Part shown: positions 1 through 9,162 of the stretch, one piece after another
How positions within the stretch are numbered: position 1 is the first letter of the stretch
Layout of the letters: the number at the start of each line of letters is the position of its first letter
Assembly (NCBI RefSeq): GCF_000381545.1
Contig: NZ_KB906673.1
Span: 62,001-126,000, forward strand
Origin: Rhodonellum psychrophilum GCM71 = DSM 17998
GTDB lineage: Bacteria > Bacteroidota > Bacteroidia > Cytophagales > Cyclobacteriaceae
DNA length: 64,000 nt
Reading direction: 5' to 3'
Made by a program: the position numbers and the translations under genes
Notes under the pieces: generated by a model
Seen by the model: the letters and a program-made list of their open reading frames with translations, nothing else
Told to the model about the DNA's origin: nothing
The model's database searches: none

Positions 1-1
1 A

Positions 2-562
2 ACAGGAAGTGCAAGGTCTGTGTATGACTTTGACATTTATGAAGCCATCAGCGAATGCAGTGATCTTTTGGAGCAATTCGGTGGACACAAGTATGCTGCG
101 GGCTTAACACTTTCGGTAGACAATGTCGTCGCCTTTCAGGAAAAATTCGAGCAGGTGGTCTGTTCACGAATCGAAACGATCCACATGATGCCCGTAATGG
201 AAATCGATGACGAAATCCTCCTGGACCAGATCAATTATAAATTTTACAACATCCTCAAGCAAATGGCTCCCTTTGGTCCGGGCAACCCAGAACCCATTTT
301 TTGTGCAAATGACGTGTATGCCGAAAATGTGAAGGTCTTGAAAGACAAACACCTCAGGTTCAATATTGTACAGGATGGGCAGCAAACCCGGCCAACCTGC
401 ATTGCTTTTGGTCTGGCAGACAAATTGAAATATGAGGATGATACCTACTTCAAGATGCTGAATGGAAAAATGCGTTTTAATATCGCCTTTGATATCCGAG
501 AAAACACCTTTAGAAACACCAGCAGCCTTCAATTGTACGTAAAAGACATTAAATTCGATTGA
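2..562 (+). CDS. recJ: RecJ single-strand-specific exonuclease, C-terminal part (5' end outside window)
   Basis: The frame is open from the left edge, so only the last ~187 residues are present. The first residues [16 protein letters not shown], followed by [17 protein letters not shown], match the DHHA1 domain of RecJ, where GSARS and GGH contact the DNA. The rest fits the OB-fold and C-terminal part of the enzyme. RecJ degrades single-stranded DNA 5' to 3' in recombination and mismatch repair. One base separates its stop from lptB, so recJ, lptB and the GH3 gene are probably co-transcribed. The catalytic DHH domain lies outside the window and cannot be checked. Confidence 0.9.
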   Translation, partial: TGSARSVYDFDIYEAISECSDLLEQFGGHKYAAGLTLSVDNVVAFQEKFEQVVCSRIETIHMMPVMEIDDEILLDQINYKFYNILKQMAPFGPGNPEPIFCANDVYAENVKVLKDKHLRFNIVQDGQQTRPTCIAFGLADKLKYEDDTYFKMLNGKMRFNIAFDIRENTFRNTSSLQLYVKDIKFD

Positions 563-563
563 T

Positions 564-1301
564 ATGAAATTAAGGGCCGAAAACCTGATCAAAATTTATA
601 AAGGAAAAAAGGTAGTCAACAACATCTCCGTAGAAGTGGGACAGGGTGAGATCGTTGGGCTTTTGGGTCCAAACGGTGCGGGCAAAACGACCACTTTCTA
701 CATGATCGTAGGCCTCATCCAGCCCAATGAAGGGCAGATTTTTTTGGAAGACAGAAACATCACTTCCCTCCCCATGTACAAGCGGGCACAGTTGGGCATC
801 GGCTACCTAGCACAGGAAGCCTCCGTTTTCAGGAAACTTTCCGTGGAAGAGAATATTATGGCCGTTTTGGAAATGACCAAAATGAATAAAGTCGAAAGAA
901 AAGAGAAAGTGGAAAGCCTCCTTGAAGAATTCAGCCTCACCCATGTGCGCAAGAATCTTGGAATGGTACTCTCCGGTGGAGAAAGACGGCGGACGGAGAT
1001 CGCACGGGCATTGGCCGTGGATCCAAAGTTCGTCCTTTTAGATGAGCCGTTTGCGGGTGTTGACCCCATTGCCGTGGAAGAAATCCAAACCATCGTGGCA
1101 AAACTCAAAACAAAAAACATAGGAATCCTAATCACCGACCACAATGTCAACGAAACGCTCTCCATCACAGATCGTGCATACCTCATGTTTGAGGGTCGAC
1201 TCCTGAAGGCTGGAACAGCAGAAGAACTCGCGGCAGACGAACAGGTTAGGCGCGTTTATCTGGGTCAAAATTTTGAACTCAAACGAAAAACCTTCAACTG
1301 A
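564..1301 (+). CDS. lptB: LptB, ATPase of the lipopolysaccharide export ABC transporter
   Basis: The protein has 245 residues, the usual LptB length. Visible motifs are Walker A GPNGAGKT (about 35-42), signature LSGGE (136-140), Walker B with LLDEP (158-162) and the switch histidine in TDHNV (193). LptB is the cytoplasmic ATPase that drives LptFG-mediated extraction of LPS from the inner membrane and its transfer across the periplasm. The LSGGERRR signature and FAGVDP after Walker B are typical of LptB rather than of amino-acid or drug transporters. The stop overlaps the next start by one base (TGATG), which suggests coupled translation with the GH3 gene. Confidence 0.93.
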   Translation: MKLRAENLIKIYKGKKVVNNISVEVGQGEIVGLLGPNGAGKTTTFYMIVGLIQPNEGQIFLEDRNITSLPMYKRAQLGIGYLAQEASVFRKLSVEENIMAVLEMTKMNKVERKEKVESLLEEFSLTHVRKNLGMVLSGGERRRTEIARALAVDPKFVLLDEPFAGVDPIAVEEIQTIVAKLKTKNIGILITDHNVNETLSITDRAYLMFEGRLLKAGTAEELAADEQVRRVYLGQNFELKRKTFN

Positions 1302-2818
1302 TGGAAGTTGTCAACACTTTTATGACCTGGATTTTTAAAAACCGGATGGGTCAAATCGAGAATTTTAAGGAAAATCCGATTGAAGTTCAAAGGGAAATAC
1401 TCAATGAACTTATCGATAGGGCAAAAAAAACAGAGTTTGGGATCAAAAACGGTTTTTCTAAAATCCGTAGCTATGCTGATTTTGCAAAGCAAGTCCCGCT
1501 GTACGATTATGAGGAGATGACCCCTTATATCGAAAAAACCATGAAGGGGGCTGAAAATGTAATCTGGCCCGAAGAGATCATTTGGTTTTCAAAATCTTCC
1601 GGCACCACCGCCAACAGAAGCAAATACATTCCTGTATCCCAAGAATCCTTGGAAGACTGCCACTTCAAAGGCGGAAAGGACATGCTTTCCCTGTATGTGA
1701 ACAATTATCCTGACAGCAAATTATTCTCAGGGAAAAGTTTGAGCATTGGAGGAAGTCTCGGGGACAATCCATTTGACAAAAACGGGAATGCCAAAGTGGG
1801 AGACATCTCTGCCATCATCATGGAAAATCTACCGCTTTGGGTTCAATTTGCCAGGACACCGAGTCTTGACACCGCACTCATGAGCGAATGGGAAGAGAAG
1901 ATAGAGAAAATGGCCCGGGAAATCATGGAGGAGAATGTGGTCAGTATTTCTGGCGTCCCCACATGGACAATCGTGTTGCTTCAGCGAATAATGGACATCA
2001 AGGGTGCAAAAAACATCTTGGAAGTTTGGCCAAACCTCGAGGTGTTTTTTCATGGCGCGGTTGCTTTTGGACCCTACAAGAAATTGTTCCGGGAATTGAT
2101 TCCGTCAGATAAGATGCGTTATATGGAAACCTACAATGCGTCTGAGGGATTTTTTGCGATACAGGATCAGCCCGATTCGGAAGATTTACTGTTGATGTTG
2201 GATTATGGAATATTCTTTGAATTTATCCCAATGGAAGAGTGGGACAATGAAAACCCGATAGTCATCCCCCTAGAAGCCGTTGAATTGGGGAAAAATTATG
2301 CCTTGGTGATCACCACCAATGGTGGGCTTTGGCGCTACAAAATCGGGGATACCGTCAAATTCACGAGTATCAAGCCCTACAGAATCAAAATTACAGGAAG
2401 AACAAAGCATTTTATCAATGCCTTCGGCGAGGAGGTCATCGTGGAAAATGCGGAAAAAGCGATTCAGACTGCTGCGGAGGCTACCGGTGCCACCATTACG
2501 AATTTCACCGCCGCTCCGGTTTATTTTGATGGTTCCAAAAGCAAGGGCGCACATGAATGGGTGGTAGAATTCAGATCCATGCCCTCAGACAATGACCGTT
2601 TTGCTTTTTTGCTGGACCAAACCTTAAGGGAAATCAATTCCGATTATGACGCCAAACGCTATCGGGATATTGCGCTCAATGCACCCAAAATCCATTTCGT
2701 CTCAGAAGGGGTTTTTGAAAAATGGATGAAGTCCCGCGGAAAACTCGGTGGACAGAATAAAGTGCCTAGACTTTCCAATACCCGCGAATATATCGATGAG
2801 GTCCTGAAACTCCTTTGA
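1301..2818 (+). CDS. GH3-family acyl-adenylating amido synthetase-like protein
   Basis: The 505-residue protein belongs to the family named after plant auxin-responsive GH3 proteins. It carries the ATP/AMP loop SKSSGTTANRSKYIP (about 97-111), the YNASEGFFAIQD motif and the hinge region ITGRTKHFINAFGEEV. Plant members adenylate a carboxylic acid and conjugate it to an amino acid. The substrate of bacterial members is not known to me. It overlaps lptB by one base, so a link to envelope lipid metabolism is possible but is inference. Its stop abuts the stop of mtgA on the other strand with no spacer (TGATCA), leaving no room for a separate terminator. Confidence 0.85.
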   Translation: MEVVNTFMTWIFKNRMGQIENFKENPIEVQREILNELIDRAKKTEFGIKNGFSKIRSYADFAKQVPLYDYEEMTPYIEKTMKGAENVIWPEEIIWFSKSSGTTANRSKYIPVSQESLEDCHFKGGKDMLSLYVNNYPDSKLFSGKSLSIGGSLGDNPFDKNGNAKVGDISAIIMENLPLWVQFARTPSLDTALMSEWEEKIEKMAREIMEENVVSISGVPTWTIVLLQRIMDIKGAKNILEVWPNLEVFFHGAVAFGPYKKLFRELIPSDKMRYMETYNASEGFFAIQDQPDSEDLLLMLDYGIFFEFIPMEEWDNENPIVIPLEAVELGKNYALVITTNGGLWRYKIGDTVKFTSIKPYRIKITGRTKHFINAFGEEVIVENAEKAIQTAAEATGATITNFTAAPVYFDGSKSKGAHEWVVEFRSMPSDNDRFAFLLDQTLREINSDYDAKRYRDIALNAPKIHFVSEGVFEKWMKSRGKLGGQNKVPRLSNTREYIDEVLKLL

Positions 2819-3514
2819 TCAAATCCCGAAACCTACTGGATTAATATTGTTCATCTGCCTCAGAATCCAGGATTGTCTGCCGTAAATATAGGGGGTGGGT
2901 CGAGCAGGACTCCAGCGCCTTGGATTGGGCAAAACAGCTGCAATCATCGCTGCTTCCTGTCGGCTTAACTTGGCTGCGGGTTTCTTGTAATAGGTTTGCG
3001 CAGCAGCTTCGATTCCGTAGATCCCTTCTCCCATTTCGATTACGTTCAGGTAAACTTCCATGATCCGTTCCTTAGACCAAAGTACCTCTATCAATATTGT
3101 AAAATAGGCCTCAAGCCCTTTTCTGATTAAATTTCTTCCCGGCCAAAGGAATACATTTTTGGCCGTCTGTTGTGTGATGGTGCTTGCGCCCTTGATACGC
3201 TTCCCCTTTTTATTCCCTTCCCAGGCCTTTTCCATTGCTTCCCTATCAAAGCCAAAATGATCCAGGAATTTTTGATCTTCTGCAGCCACTACTGCTTGTG
3301 GCATATGCCTGGAAATCTTGTCGATGGAAACCCAATCTTTTTTAAATCGCACCTCTTTTTCCTTGTCAAAAACCTGCTCCACCCACCTGATCGCCATCAG
3401 CGGTGTCACAGGTACTGGCAAAAACCGGTATATTATTGTCAAACCGATGGTAATAATAAAAAACCAAAGAATAATCTTCCCCAGTATGCGTATTGATTTT
3501 CTGAATATCGTCAT
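2819..3514 (-). CDS. mtgA: MtgA, monofunctional biosynthetic peptidoglycan transglycosylase
   Basis: This GT51 enzyme polymerises lipid II into glycan strands at the inner membrane. With the ATG at 3514 it has 231 residues, close to the family norm. A TTG at 3535 would extend it into the upstream gene and is less likely. One N-terminal membrane segment lies at about 11-32. The donor-site motif EDQKFLDHFGFD has the catalytic Glu near 79. It is followed by KGASTITQQTAKN and SKERIMEVYLNVIEMGEGIYGIE, all diagnostic of GT51. There is no transpeptidase domain. The methyltransferase stop lies 13 bases upstream, so the two probably form an operon. Confidence 0.92.
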   Translation of the reverse strand: MTIFRKSIRILGKIILWFFIITIGLTIIYRFLPVPVTPLMAIRWVEQVFDKEKEVRFKKDWVSIDKISRHMPQAVVAAEDQKFLDHFGFDREAMEKAWEGNKKGKRIKGASTITQQTAKNVFLWPGRNLIRKGLEAYFTILIEVLWSKERIMEVYLNVIEMGEGIYGIEAAAQTYYKKPAAKLSRQEAAMIAAVLPNPRRWSPARPTPYIYGRQSWILRQMNNINPVGFGI

Positions 3515-3527
3515 CGGATCGTTACAA

Positions 3528-4346
3528 TTAAGCAAAGGCTGTTGCCTGGATAAATCTATAATAAAAAACCGATTCCTTCATTTCTTTGAGTGAATCCATC
3601 GCCTCTTGCATGGATTTTAATTGCTGATGGTCGATCAGTCCTTCTTCGAGCAATGCAGGGGAAGCGCTTTCCATCAGATTTTTCCAATAGTCAAACACGA
3701 TGCGTTTTTCTTCAAATTCCCTGCTGTCCAAGTGGAATCCACCGGACCTCAACTCTATCCCCTGATAGCCGGATTGGGAAAGCAAATCACCCAATCGGGC
3801 ACCCACTTGCGGATCTCCTCCAATATTGGATTGGTAGTCATTGTAAATTTTCCAATACTCCATGATTTCCTTTTTTTCGGGGTAGGTATAAAAAGTGGTG
3901 TTAAAAACTTCCGTAATGACCAATTTGGCTCCAGCTTTTAAAAATGGTTTCATGCTGACCAATATTTGGATCGGATCTGACACATGTTCCAATACCCAAC
4001 AAATAAACGCCCCGTCAAAAGTGTCTTCCAGCTGAAGGTTTTTTGCATCTTGCTGGATAAAAATGACCTGAACGTCCCCAAATCCCAATTGAGTCATGTT
4101 TTCACGCGCCTTTATGATTTGTTTAGGTTCATACTCAACGCAGGTAATCTGCAAATTTGGAAATCTTTTCAAAAGAATTTCTGTCTGTGCACCTACTCCA
4201 GAACCAATTTCCAAAAGCTTCCGACAATTGGAGAAGTCTATAAAATCATAGATTCGCTTTTCAATCACCAAAGCCTGATGCCGTAGTCTTTGCTGTTCTT
4301 CTTCTTGGTAACCGTGGATGTATTTAGGGGGAAATTCCGCTGTCAT
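3528..4346 (-). CDS. Class I SAM-dependent methyltransferase
   Basis: The 272-residue protein shows motif I LLEIGSGVGAQTEILL, an acidic residue ending strand 2 (CVEYEP), and the motif II/III region DGAFICWVLEHVSDP typical of Methyltransf_11/25-type enzymes. No membrane segment or signal peptide is visible, so it should be cytoplasmic. The acceptor cannot be deduced. Its place just upstream of mtgA suggests an operon but does not prove a cell-wall role. Its ATG at 4346 is clear, and 75 bases separate it from the end of the next gene upstream. Confidence 0.85.
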   Translation of the reverse strand: MTAEFPPKYIHGYQEEEQQRLRHQALVIEKRIYDFIDFSNCRKLLEIGSGVGAQTEILLKRFPNLQITCVEYEPKQIIKARENMTQLGFGDVQVIFIQQDAKNLQLEDTFDGAFICWVLEHVSDPIQILVSMKPFLKAGAKLVITEVFNTTFYTYPEKKEIMEYWKIYNDYQSNIGGDPQVGARLGDLLSQSGYQGIELRSGGFHLDSREFEEKRIVFDYWKNLMESASPALLEEGLIDHQQLKSMQEAMDSLKEMKESVFYYRFIQATAFA

Positions 4347-4421
4347 TTTGCTTACAATTGAATGACAAAGTACGTCGAATTTTATCAGATTAAGAAATGA
4401 GGATTGGCTTTCCGATTGGGA

Positions 4422-6371
4422 TCATGGCTGGGAGATTTTCTTCAGGACAAGGGGTTCTTTTAATTTACTGATGACGATTTCCATAAAATATTTCAGCTCA
4501 GGATAATGGGATGCTTCAATGACTTTTCTCCTCAAGTCCAGGGTGGCATTAATTTGGACTTTCCCGTCGAATTTGGTGATCTTATAAGAAAAGAATACAG
4601 CGTCTCCAGGAGTATTGATGGCCGCATCTTCCGGGAAATCATCCAACTCGAATCCTTCTGGAATATCAATTATGGTGGTATAATTATCGCTAAACACATA
4701 ATTGAAATCGACAGGAAATGATCGATATTCGGATTGAAAAGGATTATCCGTCCATCTTTGATACTGAAAGGGTATCAGAAAAATTGTTTCGGATGCTGTC
4801 GTTGTCAACAAGGATTTGACTTTGGCATCCAATTGTTTTCGAGGCTCATCCGTATCCTCGATAACAAAGTCCAAATATTCTCCTCCTGTTTTGTTGAAAA
4901 ATTCTTTCTTGAATTCGTCCTCTCCCCTTGATTCATTTTTTTTTGACATTGCCAACGCCTCATAATCCAAAAATCTTATTGTGGACTCCGAAATCAACTC
5001 GCCATGCTCATTTGCTTTGATGTTGGTCATTTGTTTGATGCCAGAACGGTGTGTCAGTTGGATTGGACGCAATCCACTTTCTTTTTCCAAAAGGATAAAA
5101 CCACTACTCGAATGGTTTTCCAAAGGAAGGTAGCCAAAAGGGATATTGGGATCGGTGGCATCAACAAAGAATTCTTTCCCATCAGCTTTTACCATCAGGA
5201 TCAACTGGTTGAATTGACCGGCAAATGGAGCCTCCACCAATGTGGACCGACCGTTTCCCTTACTGCTGATCAACATTGGAAATGATTCGATATTGTTGGT
5301 TTTCAAATGTGCCAACAGACTCAGGTTGATTTCTGCCCGCGAACCTCTGCCGATATCAAGCAGGCTTTTTAGATTTTGGGAAGGAATATCACCTGATTTT
5401 CCATTGAACTTGAATTTTTCTGTCACATACTTGTAAATTTCTTTGGCACGATCGCTTTCAGATTCCGATGATGTCCGGAAACTTTTAAGCCGGTTTTCAA
5501 TGGTATTGTTTGGATTCATATATGAATTGAAGTCTGGAAACTCCCTTATCGTATTGGACAGCTCCTGCCATGAGCCAAGGATTTCTTTGTATCCGCCCGG
5601 GTTGGTTCCATAACCATCAATTTTGTTTCTTACAGCATACCCAGCCAATTGAAATTCCACTTTCTCCAAATAATCCACATAATGATTCATATAAGGTTCT
5701 CCAAAAATGGATCTCAGATTGGTCAGGGTCCATTTGTAGACACCCGCTTTGCTGGTTTGGTATTCAGCCTTAATTGTTGCATCCCCTTGTAGAAGCATTC
5801 GATAAGTCAGATAGGGGGGAATCTCCAGGAAATAGACAGATTTGAGCGTGGGCACTTCATTTTGAAAAAGGTAACTATCCAAAAAGGTAATGTTTTTGTC
5901 TATTTTAAGGTATTCGTATTCCATAATGGACCCTTCTCTTACATTTGGAAAAGTAAACCGAATCTCCTTCCATCCGTTTTCCCGATCCACTTCAAAATAA
6001 TCTTTTTTGGAAAGCATGATTACCTCTTCTTTGCCATCTATGATATTCATGATTTGGGCACTGAATTTTTGGATCATCTCCACACCGTCATCTCCAAAAT
6101 AATAGGCGATTTTTACATCTCCGTTTGATTTCCCGCTTTCTTTCAGGACCTTGATTCTCCGGTGAACATTCGTATGCTGGATCCCTCCCATAAATTGGTT
6201 TCTGGAAAATTCCTCCAATACGACAGCATTTGCCTCTGGCTCAAAATCCACTTCGGTCAGCTTGATTTCGGCCTGTGAATATTTCCCAAACCGCATTTCC
6301 TGTCCTTCAACAATCCTAACGCCCATTGAAAAAAACAGCAGAAGCAAAAATTTGATCATGACACCTCTCAT
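4422..6371 (-). CDS. DUF3857 / transglutaminase-like exported protein, apparently inactive
   Basis: The 649-residue protein starts with a signal peptide (IKFLLLLFFSMGVRIVEGQ). It has an N-terminal DUF3857-type beta domain, a central transglutaminase-like fold and a C-terminal beta domain. An alternative ATG at 6359 would give a cleaner signal peptide. Compared with its upstream paralogue, the site expected to be GDC-K reads GRGSRAE and the expected NH reads NQ (GQFNQLILMV). The catalytic Cys and His therefore look lost. It overlaps the stop of the paralogue by four bases (ATGA), so they are translationally coupled. A non-enzymatic periplasmic partner role is inference. Confidence 0.82.
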   Translation of the reverse strand: MRGVMIKFLLLLFFSMGVRIVEGQEMRFGKYSQAEIKLTEVDFEPEANAVVLEEFSRNQFMGGIQHTNVHRRIKVLKESGKSNGDVKIAYYFGDDGVEMIQKFSAQIMNIIDGKEEVIMLSKKDYFEVDRENGWKEIRFTFPNVREGSIMEYEYLKIDKNITFLDSYLFQNEVPTLKSVYFLEIPPYLTYRMLLQGDATIKAEYQTSKAGVYKWTLTNLRSIFGEPYMNHYVDYLEKVEFQLAGYAVRNKIDGYGTNPGGYKEILGSWQELSNTIREFPDFNSYMNPNNTIENRLKSFRTSSESESDRAKEIYKYVTEKFKFNGKSGDIPSQNLKSLLDIGRGSRAEINLSLLAHLKTNNIESFPMLISSKGNGRSTLVEAPFAGQFNQLILMVKADGKEFFVDATDPNIPFGYLPLENHSSSGFILLEKESGLRPIQLTHRSGIKQMTNIKANEHGELISESTIRFLDYEALAMSKKNESRGEDEFKKEFFNKTGGEYLDFVIEDTDEPRKQLDAKVKSLLTTTASETIFLIPFQYQRWTDNPFQSEYRSFPVDFNYVFSDNYTTIIDIPEGFELDDFPEDAAINTPGDAVFFSYKITKFDGKVQINATLDLRRKVIEASHYPELKYFMEIVISKLKEPLVLKKISQP

Positions 6372-8218
6372 ATTGATACTGATTTTTTAAAAATTAAACT
6401 TTTATTGGTTTGGACATTGATTTTATCAATCGCCTCCTTTTTGGATTCCTTCGACATCTCTTCAGGGAAATGGATTTCAAGCTCCTTTTGGACGAAAACC
6501 TGTCCATTCTCTTCGCTTACAAGCACTTTGAATTTGAAATATTCCTCCTCAATCTCTATGGACGATGTTGTTTCATCCAGTTTCAGACCATTTGGAGTCC
6601 GGATCAGAAAGGATTCTTTCAACATCAAATGATTATTGACCATCATCTCCTCATCTATTTTTTTCCAAGTGACAGGGATAATCGATCTTTTGGAGGTGTT
6701 TTGGGAAAATCGCTGGACAATGCCATTGAACTCGACCTCAGCGATGGCAACATCATTCAGTTGGCCAATATCCATTTGGTAATCATTTACCAAGAGACCA
6801 TTGCCTCCCAACCTGGCGTTCAAAAAAATCTTTTTTTCCCTGTCGCCATAATAATAGTGAACGTCAATAAAATCGACAGCAGGAGCCCCATAGAATTTGC
6901 TCAACCCACTAAGCGTGGCATCTCCATTCTCCTTCAAGTCCAAGGCATAACTGGACACAATCGTGTTGAAGTTATCATCATCGTATGCGGGTGTTTTGTC
7001 CATAAAACCACCCGCATCCGTCACCACCAATACATCCCTATTCCTTGTGAAATCCCCCAAATAACCCGCTGGCAACGTATTTGATGTGCATTCTAACCAT
7101 AAAGGCTTGGAAGCATCTTCCTGGGGCACCCTGAGAATCACATGATTGAATTGATTGGATGGAAAATCAAGGTCAATTTTTTCAACGGCTTTTCCAGCCT
7201 TGACCAAGGTATATTGAGAAGGAATTCCCACTTCCTTGAGCATTGCTTTCATCAGCATGGTCAAGGCTTTACAATCCCCATATTTTGACTTGACCACTTC
7301 ATCTGCACTCTCAGACATCCATCCCCCTATTCCCAACTGAATGCTGACATATCGGTAGTTTTTTTGGAGGTACTGGTAGAGCACGCTGATTTTTTCGTAT
7401 GGATCATCCTCCACTCCCTGAATCAAAGCATGAACCTCCGATTTAAAATGAGGAGAAAGAACATCTTTGTTTTTGTTTAACAATCCCATCCAACTGCCCA
7501 ATCCTGCCCACGAATCCATGGATGCACCATACCCTTCCATGGAAAACTTGATGGGTGCGAGTTCGAGATAAGGATCATCCACTTCAGTTCCTTCTTTCTG
7601 TGGAGATAGATTTTTCTCTTCCCATTTGATCGATTTGGTAGATCCTTCACCGGAGAACACAGGGATTGAATTCAAGTGATGTGTCTTATACCGGATACCC
7701 AAATCTTCCGGATAAATCACTTCCAGACTTGTTTCGGTGACTTTTTGATTGTAATGCGGAACCGGCCTCCAATCTGGAAAATAAAAATTTCCCTGGTTTG
7801 TCACTTCCAGGGAAACCTCCAAGATCACGGGTGTTTTTTGGGCTCTCATCACGAAAAATTTGACACGACTGTCTTGGTAAAGCGTATTTCCACTGACCCG
7901 TGAAGCGTCGCTGAGGTCCTTCAGCTTTATTTTCCTGATTGTTTTTCCAGAAACCGGATCAATCAGTAGGGCTTCAAAATTTTCAATTTTATTGAATTTA
8001 TCATAATAGATATTGATGTTGGCATGTTGAAGTCCTTTTGGCTCCAAGATGTGGATGGACTGAAACTGTTTGGTGGTGACTGAAAAATCCGGGTTCAATT
8101 GAATGGTCTGCTTTTGTTCCAATTTGGAATAAACAGGAATTGTCTCCGATTGGAAGGCCATTATTGGTGTGAAAAAAAGCAATTCCAGTACAATTAAAAA
8201 AATCGAAAACCTTGCCAT
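6368..8218 (-). CDS. DUF3857 domain transglutaminase-like exported protein
   Basis: The 616-residue protein has an N-terminal signal peptide (FSIFLIVLELLFFTPIMAFQ), a DUF3857 domain and a transglutaminase-like core. The core keeps Cys in KYGDCKALTMLMKAML and His in NQFNHVILRV. The third position falls in WLECTS, with Glu where many relatives have Asp. A beta-rich C-terminal part follows. Such proteins are common in Bacteroidota, often in pairs or triplets, and their substrate is unknown. They resemble cysteine proteases or transglutaminases acting in the periplasm. It is the first gene of a two-gene operon with its inactive-looking paralogue. Confidence 0.83.
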   Translation of the reverse strand: MARFSIFLIVLELLFFTPIMAFQSETIPVYSKLEQKQTIQLNPDFSVTTKQFQSIHILEPKGLQHANINIYYDKFNKIENFEALLIDPVSGKTIRKIKLKDLSDASRVSGNTLYQDSRVKFFVMRAQKTPVILEVSLEVTNQGNFYFPDWRPVPHYNQKVTETSLEVIYPEDLGIRYKTHHLNSIPVFSGEGSTKSIKWEEKNLSPQKEGTEVDDPYLELAPIKFSMEGYGASMDSWAGLGSWMGLLNKNKDVLSPHFKSEVHALIQGVEDDPYEKISVLYQYLQKNYRYVSIQLGIGGWMSESADEVVKSKYGDCKALTMLMKAMLKEVGIPSQYTLVKAGKAVEKIDLDFPSNQFNHVILRVPQEDASKPLWLECTSNTLPAGYLGDFTRNRDVLVVTDAGGFMDKTPAYDDDNFNTIVSSYALDLKENGDATLSGLSKFYGAPAVDFIDVHYYYGDREKKIFLNARLGGNGLLVNDYQMDIGQLNDVAIAEVEFNGIVQRFSQNTSKRSIIPVTWKKIDEEMMVNNHLMLKESFLIRTPNGLKLDETTSSIEIEEEYFKFKVLVSEENGQVFVQKELEIHFPEEMSKESKKEAIDKINVQTNKSLIFKKSVSI

Positions 8219-8416
8219 AGATCTTATTATGCAGTACTAAATTTACATACATAGTTGTATTAAAAAAGATTTTTTCAATAAATTAATTGTGCTTAAGTAG
8301 GACACCAGTATTTTCATTTTCACACAGAATTTTCTGCTGTTGCTTCCTTCTTGGGCAAATGGCTTTAATCCAATAGAATTATTTGATACCTTTATTTTTT
8401 TAAATCGGATAATATT

Positions 8417-8890
8417 ATGAGTCAAATCATCATTGGAAGTTTTGAGGACTTCGAACAATACGCTGGAAAAACCCTGGGGGAATCCCAATACCATAAAATC
8501 ACCCAGGAACAAATCAACCTCTTTGGTACGGCCACGCTTGACCATCAATGGATCCATACAGACCCAGAACGGGCCAAAAAGGAAGGGACATTTGGGGATA
8601 CCATCGCACATGGATACCTCACACTTTCCATCGTTCCTTATCTTTGGGAGCAGATCGTCAAAGTGGAAAACCTGAAAATGATGGTCAATTATGGCATCGA
8701 AAACCTCCGTTTTGCGCAAGCTGTATTGGTGAACAGCGAGGTAAGACTCAATGCTTCCTTGAAAAACATCGCGAACCTTCGAGGAACGATCAAGGCAGAA
8801 GTCAATGTGAAACTGGAAATCAAAGGTCAAAAAAAACCTGCATTTACAGGTGTATTGATCTTCCTATACCACTTTAAAACCCAGGAATAG
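8417..8890 (+). CDS. MaoC-like (R)-specific enoyl-CoA hydratase family protein
   Basis: The 157-residue hot-dog-fold protein carries the hydratase-2 motif: Asp and His in TLDHQWIHTDPERA and the HGYLTLSIVPYLWEQ segment after GDTIAHG. These enzymes hydrate trans-2-enoyl-CoA to (R)-3-hydroxyacyl-CoA. In bacteria without PHA synthesis the physiological substrate is often unclear. It stands alone between divergent and convergent neighbours. It has its own likely terminator at 8930-8954. Confidence 0.87.
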   Translation: MSQIIIGSFEDFEQYAGKTLGESQYHKITQEQINLFGTATLDHQWIHTDPERAKKEGTFGDTIAHGYLTLSIVPYLWEQIVKVENLKMMVNYGIENLRFAQAVLVNSEVRLNASLKNIANLRGTIKAEVNVKLEIKGQKKPAFTGVLIFLYHFKTQE

Positions 8891-8929
8891 ACCATTTATC
8901 CGTTTTTTGATTCCCTCTTTTTCAATATT

Positions 8930-8954
8930 GCAACAAACCATTTTTGTTGCTTTT
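8930..8954 (+). terminator. Intrinsic terminator after the MaoC gene
   Basis: GCAACAAA and TTTGTTGC form a perfect 8-bp stem with a five-base loop, followed by TTTT. It lies 40 bases after the MaoC stop and reads in that direction. Confidence 0.7.
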
Positions 8955-9023
8955 CCCAGCCGAAAAAGAGTTGGGATTACAATGGGGTTTTGGGATGGAC
9001 GCTATTTTGATTTTGAAAAAACA

Positions 9024-9046
9024 CGGGTGAAACCCGGTCTTTTTTG
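9024..9046 (+). terminator. Hairpin with T-tract between MaoC and the outer-membrane protein gene
   Basis: CGGGT-GAA-ACCCG is a short perfect stem with an A-run before and TCTTTTTT after it. It looks like an intrinsic terminator on +. It could be a backup for MaoC or the end of a short unannotated transcript from 8955-9023. Confidence 0.5.
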
Positions 9047-9077
9047 GAGGGAAAAATCCATATTCCGGTAAAATTAA

Positions 9078-9121
9078 CGAACCCGAATACGCTGAATTTC
9101 AGGCATTCGGGTTCGCTTTTT
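9078..9121. terminator. Strong hairpin terminator between convergent genes
   Basis: CGAACCCGAAT (9078-9088) and ATTCGGGTTCG (9105-9115) form a perfect 11-bp stem, followed by CTTTTTAT on +. On the - strand the flank is also T-rich (TTAATTTTA). It can serve both the MaoC side and the outer-membrane protein gene that ends at 9163. Confidence 0.75.
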
Positions 9122-9162
9122 ATCACACCCAATTTATCAAATAGGGCTGTGGATAATTTTCA

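Noticed and set aside
6410-7084. Open frame of 224 codons on + opposite the DUF3857 gene
   Set aside because: Shadow of the real gene; the product has no recognisable domain.
8982-9071. 29-codon frame in the gap after the MaoC gene
   Set aside because: No family, no promoter evidence and it runs through a terminator-like hairpin; kept only as a note.
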